Of a DNA stretch of 5,298 nucleotides, positions 1 to 4,535 are shown one piece after another. Source of the DNA: Eubacteriales Family XIII. Incertae Sedis bacterium (GTDB lineage: Bacteria; Bacillota_A; Clostridia; Peptostreptococcales; Anaerovoracaceae); the NCBI GenBank assembly GCA_031280075.1, contig JAITHG010000009.1:1-5298 (forward strand), in the 5' to 3' direction. The position numbers and the translations under genes were made by a program. How positions within the stretch are numbered: the stretch's first letter is position 1; every line of letters begins with the position of its first letter. The notes beneath the pieces are model-generated. The model worked only from the letters and a program-made list of their open reading frames with translations, made no database searches and had not been told where the DNA came from.

Positions 1-71
1 CAATAAAAAACAGGACAAGGAAGAGACGAACGCTTCCGGGTTAGAGGGAAAAGGGTCAGAGGTGAAAGGGA

Positions 72-1373
72 ATGCTGGGATCGGAGACATTCAAAGACGC
101 GATTCACTGGATCGCTACAACACTGGAAACACCGGCTGTCGTGATATTGATCGTCGCGGTCGTCGTAGTCATCATCGAATTGGGAAGCCTCATTGTAGAG
201 ATTTTCTTTGAACGCATCCGAGCGCGGGTGGATGTGACTTTTTTGCTCGTGCAGATGCAGGGCAAGAACCGTGCACAGCTTGCGGCATTGATCGACGAAA
301 GCCGGTTTTTGCGCCACAAGAAGTCTGCCCTTGAAGAATTTGTCTCGGCAGAACTGTCCATACACCACTCGGAGGCGCTCGCCGTGCGCCTGCTTTCCAA
401 AGAGGAATTACGCAGCACGCGAATCCTCACCGTAACCGACATCATCGCGCGTATTGCCCCCATGTTCGGGCTGATGGCGACGCTGATCCCGCTGGGTCCC
501 GGACTGCTCGCCCTCGGACAAGGCGACACACAGACACTGTCCATGTCCCTCATGACTGCCTTCGACGCGACTGTGACGGGACTCGCCGCAGCCGGTCTTG
601 CCTATATCATCAGCCGCATTCGGAAGCGCTGGTACGAAAGCGACCTCGTCGCCATGGAGACGGTGATGGAAGGCATTATGGACGAGCTTTTTGATGGACG
701 CCCTACGCTTGCTGAGCGCAGAGCCGCGGGCGAGATGCAAATACCGCCCGGTCGCAGGGGCAAGCGCGCTCGCAAAGAGAAGGAAAAGGAAAAGGCGGAG
801 ATGGCAGCTGCTTTGGACAAGGAGACCCGAAGCGCCGTCCCTGAAAGGCAGAAGCAGCCCGCCCGCCCCGCTGCACCCGCGCAGCAGAGCATGTCGGCAA
901 AGCAGGCGGCTACGCCCTCGACGAAGGCGGCTGCGCCCGCAAAACAAGAGGCTGCGCCCGCGAAGCAGGTGGCTGTGCCCGCAAAGCAGGCGGCGGCACC
1001 CGAAAAGCAGGCAGATGCGCTCGCAAAGCAGGAGGCAGAATCAGTAAAACCGATGGCAGCGTCTGCAGCGTCAGCATACGAGACGGTGCCGCCCGTGCCC
1101 GATTCCGCGTCTGGGGCGAAGCCCGCACCCTTCGCTACGCCTGTGCAGCAGGATGCAGCCCCTTACGCAGCGCCCGCACCGGTTGCACAGCAGACGCAGC
1201 CGGAGGCAGCTCCCTACGCGCAGCCCGTTCCGACGGCGGCACCCGAGCCACAGCAACCTGCCCCGTATGCGCAGCCGGCACAGCCGGGCACGCCTGTCAA
1301 AATGCCAGGGCAGATCCCCTACGCGCAGCCCGTATACGCGCAGCCTGCCCAAGACGAGCCGGATCCGACCTGA
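72..1373 (+). CDS. MotA/TolQ/ExbB-family proton channel protein with long repeat-rich C-terminal tail
   Basis: Probable inner-membrane proton-channel subunit, the type that uses proton motive force to drive work elsewhere in the envelope. Visible helices are TM1 about residues 21-46, TM2 about 124-148 and TM3 about 163-182. TM2 carries APMFGLMATL (129-138), matching the ExbB/TolQ APLLGLLGT motif. TM3 carries AFDATVTGLAAAG (163-175), with the Thr and Gly positions of the family, followed by SRIRKRWY. By ExbB topology the loop 47-123 and everything after TM3 should be cytoplasmic. The tail has a Lys/Glu-rich segment (about 230-250), then two Ala/Pro/Gln repeat blocks, and makes the 433-residue protein about twice the core length. 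The ATG at 72 has a strong GAGGTGA (59-65) 6 nt upstream. The subgroup resembles the ExbB-like member of CobN/DUF2149 (hmu-type) clusters, from memory. The partner peptidoglycan-anchored subunit is not in the window. In positions 1-71 no upstream gene end can be assigned: one frame stops at 4-6, another at 42-44, and the third stays open to 211. Confidence 0.88.
   Translation: MLGSETFKDAIHWIATTLETPAVVILIVAVVVVIIELGSLIVEIFFERIRARVDVTFLLVQMQGKNRAQLAALIDESRFLRHKKSALEEFVSAELSIHHSEALAVRLLSKEELRSTRILTVTDIIARIAPMFGLMATLIPLGPGLLALGQGDTQTLSMSLMTAFDATVTGLAAAGLAYIISRIRKRWYESDLVAMETVMEGIMDELFDGRPTLAERRAAGEMQIPPGRRGKRARKEKEKEKAEMAAALDKETRSAVPERQKQPARPAAPAQQSMSAKQAATPSTKAAAPAKQEAAPAKQVAVPAKQAAAPEKQADALAKQEAESVKPMAASAASAYETVPPVPDSASGAKPAPFATPVQQDAAPYAAPAPVAQQTQPEAAPYAQPVPTAAPEPQQPAPYAQPAQPGTPVKMPGQIPYAQPVYAQPAQDEPDPT
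906..1031 (+). repeat. Six tandem 21-bp repeats coding for a heptapeptide (x-A-A-P-A-K-Q)
   Basis: Six consecutive in-frame 21-bp units encode AATPSTK, AAAPAKQ, EAAPAKQ, VAVPAKQ, AAAPEKQ and ADALAKQ (residues 279-320 of the ExbB-like protein). More degenerate units sit on each side (QSMSAKQ before, EAESVKP after). The nucleotide units are similar but not identical, which suggests an old or selected tandem expansion rather than a recent slippage event. Such Ala/Pro/Lys stretches usually form extended, flexible cytoplasmic linkers. The exact role is unknown. Confidence 0.85.
1152..1352 (+). repeat. Degenerate PYAQP-type repeats at the protein C-terminus
   Basis: Residues 361-427 of the ExbB-like protein repeat a Pro-Tyr-Ala-Gln-Pro theme with irregular spacing: DAAPYAAP, EAAPYAQPVP, PAPYAQPAQ and IPYAQPVYAQPAQ. 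The block is rich in Gln and Pro and, unlike the Lys-containing heptads just before it, nearly free of charge. Tyr is the only recurring aromatic residue and could be a contact or modification site. That is speculation. Confidence 0.75.
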
Positions 1374-1410
1374 AAAAGGTCGGTTGCCGCTGCCTTGCAG
1401 GGCAATCCGG

Positions 1411-1574
1411 TTTATTGCTCCGACAGCAAAACCTTGTGCAGTCGCGCCGTCCGGCACACCGTGCGGGTGTGTTGGCGTTCGCCGTGACCGTCTAGTATTG
1501 CTGTGTTTTGCGCCTTGCATGCCGGTGCGCTGAACACCGCTTTGTGTCCAATGTTTAGCTGCCGGAGCAATAGA
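1411..1574. repeat. Inverted-repeat-flanked intergenic element, about 164 bp, able to form a long hairpin
   Basis: The 30 bases at 1411-1440 match the reverse complement of 1545-1574 at 24 of 30 positions. The core, 1413-1432 against 1553-1572, matches at 18 of 20 and includes TATTGCTCCG at the left and CGGAGCAATA (with one offset mismatch nearby) at the right. Pairing resumes further inside: 1444-1447 with 1527-1530 (GCGC) and 1451-1456 (CCGGCA) with 1520-1525 (TGCCGG). The whole segment could therefore fold as one extended imperfect hairpin on either strand. Smaller alternatives exist, such as CACACC 1455-1460 with GGTGTG 1466-1471. There is no open reading frame of note and no T-run of a factor-independent terminator. 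The ends can be read as TA-flanked TTGCTCC...GGAGCAA, which would fit a non-autonomous MITE-like element. A structured 3'-end RNA of the upstream gene is the alternative. I see no longer target-site duplication. Confidence 0.6.
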
Positions 1575-1612
1575 AAGATGCGCAATAAGAAATAGAAAGA
1601 TGCGTAATAAGG
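1569..1612 (+). repeat. Two tandem 22-bp direct repeats immediately upstream of the -35 box
   Basis: Units 1569-1590 and 1591-1612 agree at 20 of 22 positions. Both begin AATAGAAAGATGCG and end in AATAAG followed by A or G; the one internal difference is C at 1583 against T at 1605. The period is close to two helical turns, so any protein bound to each copy would sit on nearly the same DNA face. The array ends 5 bp before the -35 hexamer, the normal position for a class I/II activator or an A-rich UP-type contact. The first unit overlaps the last few bases of the upstream inverted-repeat element. The regulator is unknown. Confidence 0.7.
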
Positions 1613-1638
1613 AACAGTTGCAAACCTGCAGCGTTCCT
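1610..1638. promoter_or_regulatory. Inverted repeat AGGAAC-N17-GTTCCT spanning the -35 box
   Basis: AGGAAC at 1610-1615 and GTTCCT at 1633-1638 form perfect 6-bp arms around a 17-bp spacer that contains the -35 hexamer. A dimeric repressor bound here would block RNA polymerase. Six-base arms arise by chance fairly often, so this is a candidate operator only. Confidence 0.3.
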
Positions 1639-1646
1639 GTTATAAT
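1618..1646 (+). promoter_or_regulatory. Sigma-70-type promoter of the ABC transporter operon
   Basis: The -35 hexamer TTGCAA (1618-1623; 4 of 6 to consensus) and a perfect -10 TATAAT (1641-1646) are separated by the ideal 17 bp. Transcription would start near 1652-1654, giving a leader of about 120 nt before the ATG at 1773. It is the only convincing promoter I see in the window, and it separates the importer genes from the ExbB-like gene upstream. The weak -35 together with repeats directly upstream would suit an activator-dependent promoter. Confidence 0.75.
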
Positions 1647-1656
1647 ATATATTATA
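1641..1656. promoter_or_regulatory. 16-bp perfect AT palindrome overlapping the -10 box; possible operator
   Basis: TATAATATATATTATA is its own reverse complement, and the -10 hexamer is its left arm. With one more base on each side, the half-sites read TTATAAT and ATTATAT, separated by 4 bp. These half-sites look like those of PerR/Fur-family boxes (TTATAAT-N-ATTATAA), but the known box has a 1-bp gap, so the spacing does not fit. The palindrome may be a repressor site or may simply reflect an AT-rich melting region next to the start point. Confidence 0.35.
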
Positions 1657-1772
1657 TATATGTGAACAAAGTCAAGGGCACCTTGCAGATGGCAGGCGGC
1701 GACCGGGGCGGTCGCCCCCACGGAGGATGCCTAGGAGAAGATGACGGGGAAATTGTGAAAGGCGGAACAATC
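1653..1772 (+). promoter_or_regulatory. Structured 5' leader of the substrate-binding protein mRNA
   Basis: About 120 nt lie between the inferred transcription start and the ATG. A stable 7-bp GC stem is formed by GGCGACC (1698-1704) and GGTCGCC (1710-1716) around a GGGGC loop. A possible outer pairing is GGCA 1691-1694 with TGCC 1728-1731. No T-run follows, so this is not a terminator. Closer to the gene, ATTGT 1752-1756 and ACAAT 1767-1771 would place the ribosome binding site GAAAGGCGGA in a hairpin loop. Two minute ORFs, MPRRR (1727) and MTGKL (1741), are preceded by AGGAG-like bases but are poorly spaced. I do not recognise a known riboswitch motif. Confidence 0.4.
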
Positions 1773-3404
1773 ATGAACAGACATCAGAACAAGAACGCTG
1801 TCCTACCGGGCGCAATTGCGCTTCTGTTGGTGCTGGTGCTCGCACTGGCTGGCTGCGGCGGAAACGGTACGGAGGATCCATCCGGCACAGCGGAGAATTC
1901 GCCGGGCACAGCGTCGAGCGATGCCCTTGTCGTCGGGATCCCCGGAGAGATTGCCACCCTGGATGTCAATCAGGAGGCAGGCATCCTGAACTATTATTTG
2001 GCAGCCATTGCGAACGAGGGGCTCGTGAGCATCGGAAACGACGGGAAGGTCGTCCCCGCGCTCGCGGAGACGTGGGACTCTCAGGATGCAACGGTATGGA
2101 CCTTCAAGCTGCGGGAGGACGCGAAGTTTTGGGATGGTTCGCCTGTCACGGCGGACGATGTCATCTGGTCGATCGAGCGCGCACGCGACCCCGAACGGTC
2201 GCCCGGTGTAGTGGTCTACTTCCCGGAGTATGTCCAGACCGTGGAGAAAACGGGGGATTATGAGATCAAGGTCACACTTGACGGCGCACATGCAGGTTTC
2301 ATCTGGGCGATGTCGAATGCGGGCGGTCTGTTCGTGAACAAGAAGGAGTGGGGGGAGGCTGCGGAATCCATCGGTTCCCCAGGCGACCTTCTCATGGGCA
2401 GTGGTCCCTACAAGGCGACGGAGTTCGAGCCCGGTTCCCATGCCACGTTCGAGGCGGTGGACACCTGGTGGGGTGGGGCGCTGACGATTCCGACCATCCG
2501 GTTCGACTTCATCAAGGACGCGCAGACGATGCTGCTTGCCTTCACGCAGGGCGACCTCGACTTCGCGCTGAACATTCCGGTCGACCAGTCCGAGCAATGG
2601 GAGCAGGTGGAGGGGGCGAAGGTCGAATACGTCGCCGACCGCTCGTATTATGGCATCACCTTTGATCAGGGTGTGGCACCCTTCGACGACATCCATGTGC
2701 GCAAGGCGTTCTCCTATGCCATCGATGCGCAGGGCATCATCGACGGTTCGATCCTGAAGGGGCACGCGTCCCCTGCCACCGCCATCACGCCTCCGGAGCA
2801 GTTTGCGGCTGCCATCTCGCTGGATGAGGCAAAGCAGCGGCTTGCGGAACTGACGCACTATGCCTTTGACTTGGCGAAAGCCAAGGAGGAGCTTGCGCAG
2901 TCGAAAGTGCCGGACGGCTTTGAGACGACGATCTACTATCCGGATGCCTACCAGAACACGGGCAAGGCATCCTTGGTCATCGCAGACGCGCTGAAGCAGA
3001 TCGGCGTGACTTTGGACGTAAAGGAGATCCCGCTCGACCAGTGGCTGGGCGAGGTCGGGGACGGCAAGCAGGGGGCTGCGTGGATGATCTACTTCCCGAC
3101 GACGGCGGAACCGGGTGAGATCGCGGGATGGCTGCTGAGCGCGAATGGCCCCGGAAGCAACCCGGCCAACTGGCAGAACGACGAAGTCGCGGTGCTCACG
3201 GACAAGGTCATGAGCGCGGCAAGCCTTGAGGATGAGGTGGATCCCGCGATCGAGGGCAACGAGATCGCACAGCAGAACGCCATCTACGCCCCCGTTTGGT
3301 GGGGGCAGTCGGCGGTCGCCTACCAGGGTGCTGTCACTGTGCAGGGCTACAATTCCTATACGCTGATCTCACAGAACTGGCCGCAGCATTTCACGCTGCA
3401 ATAG
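1773..3404 (+). CDS. ABC transporter substrate-binding lipoprotein, SBP_bac_5 (peptide/nickel) family
   Basis: Extracytoplasmic receptor that captures the substrate and delivers it to the two permeases encoded next. The 543-residue product is normal length for the family. It opens with a lipoprotein signal: MNRHQNK, a hydrophobic run (about 9-26), and lipobox LAGC with the lipidated Cys at 28, followed by a Gly/Ser/Thr linker. The family signature is plain at about 109-135 (WTFKLREDAKFWDGSPVTADDV). Also typical are GSGPYKATEFEPG, the YYGITFDQGVAPFDDIHVRKAF stretch that starts the second lobe, and SYAIDAQGII. The ATG at 1773 is preferred because GAAAGGCGG lies just upstream and the signal peptide begins there. 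An in-frame GTG at 1662 would add 37 unlikely residues, lacks a ribosome binding site, and falls only about 9 nt after the inferred transcript start. The gene is first in the operon, under the promoter at 1618. Family members bind oligopeptides, nickel, opines or heme; which one applies here is not evident. Confidence 0.92.
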   Translation: MNRHQNKNAVLPGAIALLLVLVLALAGCGGNGTEDPSGTAENSPGTASSDALVVGIPGEIATLDVNQEAGILNYYLAAIANEGLVSIGNDGKVVPALAETWDSQDATVWTFKLREDAKFWDGSPVTADDVIWSIERARDPERSPGVVVYFPEYVQTVEKTGDYEIKVTLDGAHAGFIWAMSNAGGLFVNKKEWGEAAESIGSPGDLLMGSGPYKATEFEPGSHATFEAVDTWWGGALTIPTIRFDFIKDAQTMLLAFTQGDLDFALNIPVDQSEQWEQVEGAKVEYVADRSYYGITFDQGVAPFDDIHVRKAFSYAIDAQGIIDGSILKGHASPATAITPPEQFAAAISLDEAKQRLAELTHYAFDLAKAKEELAQSKVPDGFETTIYYPDAYQNTGKASLVIADALKQIGVTLDVKEIPLDQWLGEVGDGKQGAAWMIYFPTTAEPGEIAGWLLSANGPGSNPANWQNDEVAVLTDKVMSAASLEDEVDPAIEGNEIAQQNAIYAPVWWGQSAVAYQGAVTVQGYNSYTLISQNWPQHFTLQ

Positions 3405-3407
3405 CGC

Positions 3408-4535
3408 GTGTGGTTCGTCCTGAAACGAATCGGAGCCTTTGCCGTATCGCTGGCGGTCTTGGCGGGTGTGGTGTTCTCCCTGCTGTTCGTCGCGCCCGGG
3501 GATCCGGCGCGCTCCTTGGTCGGGACGAAGAAGGCGACGCCGGAGCTGCTTGCGCAGATCCGCGCGAACTACCATCTCGACGAGCCGTTCTTCGCGCAGT
3601 TCGGCAGGTGGCTGGACGGTGTCGCCCATCTTGATTTCGGGGTGTCCATCCGCTCCGGCACCCCTGTCGTAGAGGCGGTTGCCCCGCATGCGGCGGTGAC
3701 GATCCGGCTCATCCTGCTTGCCCTCATATTGAGCGTCCTGTTCGGCGTGCTCGGGGGCATCGTGTCTGCAAAGGGCAGGGGAAAACTGCGGGACGGCGCG
3801 ATCGGTGTCGTCGCCTTGGTCGGGACGAGCGCACCGAGCTTCGCGGTCGGGCTGCTCTTCCTCTACGTCTTTGCGCTCAGGCTCGGTGCCTTCCCCGTCT
3901 ACGGCATCGGGGACGGCAGCTTTGCGGACACGATGCGCCACCTCGCCCTGCCCGCGATCACGCTGGCGTTTGGTCTTGGCGCGATGATCCTGAAGATCAC
4001 GCGCTCCGCCATGCTCGCGGAGATCGCCTCCGACTACACGGTCTTCCTGCGCGCGCGCAGCATCCCGCCCCTGCGCGTCACGTTCGCACAGGTGCGGAAC
4101 GCAGCCGCGCCCATCCTCACGAGCACGGGGCTTGTGCTTGCGAGCCTCTTCGGCTCGACCGTGCTCATCGAGTCGGTCTTTGCGATCCCGGGGCTCGGCA
4201 ACCTGCTCGCTTCCTCCGTCACCTTCCACGACGTGCCCGTCGTGCAGTTCATCGCACTCATGCTCGCCTTCTTCATCTGCGCGGCATCCATGGTCGTGGA
4301 CATCCTCGTCTACTTCATCGACCCGCGGACTCGGCAGCGCGGGCGCGCGCCCGGCAGCGCCGGGACGGGCAGGGGGGCGGGACAGGGGCAGGGTGCGGAG
4401 CCGGGATCCGCGCCGATGGGCACCGCGCCAGGGGACCCCGCGCCGATGGGCACCGCGCCGATGGGATCTGCGCGAGGGGGCACCGCGCAGGAAAGCACCG
4501 CGCCGGGACACCCTGCGGACGGTGGTGCGCTGTGA
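3408..4535 (+). CDS. ABC transporter permease, DppB/OppB/NikB type, with pentapeptide-repeat tail
   Basis: First membrane-channel subunit of the importer. The 375-residue protein has TM1 at about 8-28 ending in the family motif APGDPAR, an extracytoplasmic segment with LDEPFFAQFGRWLDG and LDFGVSIRSG, and then five further helices. ESVFAIPGLGNLL and the closing VDILVYFIDPR (ending about 307) are hallmarks of the family. The cytoplasmic coupling (EAA) loop is DYTVFLRARSIPPLRV from residue 209. The Gly usually found in this loop is Ser218 by my eye alignment. The start is GTG at 3408, only 3 nt after the stop of the binding-protein gene and with no clear ribosome binding site, so translational coupling is likely. 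The family normally ends just after DPR. Here about 68 residues of Gly/Ala/Pro/Arg-rich sequence follow, the last 45 in five-residue repeats. The tail should be cytoplasmic. Confidence 0.92.
   Translation: MWFVLKRIGAFAVSLAVLAGVVFSLLFVAPGDPARSLVGTKKATPELLAQIRANYHLDEPFFAQFGRWLDGVAHLDFGVSIRSGTPVVEAVAPHAAVTIRLILLALILSVLFGVLGGIVSAKGRGKLRDGAIGVVALVGTSAPSFAVGLLFLYVFALRLGAFPVYGIGDGSFADTMRHLALPAITLAFGLGAMILKITRSAMLAEIASDYTVFLRARSIPPLRVTFAQVRNAAAPILTSTGLVLASLFGSTVLIESVFAIPGLGNLLASSVTFHDVPVVQFIALMLAFFICAASMVVDILVYFIDPRTRQRGRAPGSAGTGRGAGQGQGAEPGSAPMGTAPGDPAPMGTAPMGSARGGTAQESTAPGHPADGGAL
4398..4532 (+). repeat. Nine in-frame 15-bp units coding for pentapeptides ending in Ala
   Basis: Residues 331-375 of the first permease parse without gaps as EPGSA, PMGTA, PGDPA, PMGTA, PMGSA, RGGTA, QESTA, PGHPA and DGGAL. 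Eight of nine units end in Ala, preceded by Ser, Thr or Pro. At DNA level the best copies share GCGCCGATGGG; the others have drifted. The array runs right up to the stop codon and into the start of the next gene. This is not the A(D/N)LXX pentapeptide-repeat fold, and it is more likely a flexible tail. Confidence 0.8.

Noticed and set aside
2..211. Open + strand frame from the window edge, possibly the 3' end of a preceding gene
   Set aside because: It would overlap the ExbB-like gene by 140 bp. Its first codons look protein-like (NKKQDKEE) but the part past 72 looks like a shadow. Other frames stop at 4-6 and 42-44, so the true upstream end cannot be decided.
906..1031. Regular repeats considered as a CRISPR-like array
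   Set aside because: The units are contiguous without spacers, in frame, and lie inside a coding sequence.
1381..1420. Hairpins after the ExbB-like gene considered as a terminator (TTGCC with GGCAA; GGGCAAT with ATTGCTCC)
   Set aside because: The stems are short or bulged, and none is followed by a run of T. The second shares bases with the larger inverted-repeat element.
1071..1721. Minus-strand frame crossing the intergenic region
   Set aside because: It overlaps the tail of the ExbB-like gene and the promoter, and its product is Arg-rich low complexity. No ribosome binding site or promoter was seen on that strand.
1727..1758. Mini-ORFs MPRRR and MTGKL in the leader as attenuator peptides
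   Set aside because: They are five codons each with badly spaced ribosome binding sites, no run of regulatory codons and no downstream terminator.
1662..1772. Upstream in-frame GTG start for the substrate-binding protein
   Set aside because: It would add 37 hydrophilic residues before a complete lipoprotein signal, has no ribosome binding site, and sits almost on the inferred transcription start.
1803..2858. 351-codon open frame on the minus strand
   Set aside because: It is antisense to the substrate-binding protein, its Arg-rich product has no recognisable motif, and the + strand frame has a full family signature.
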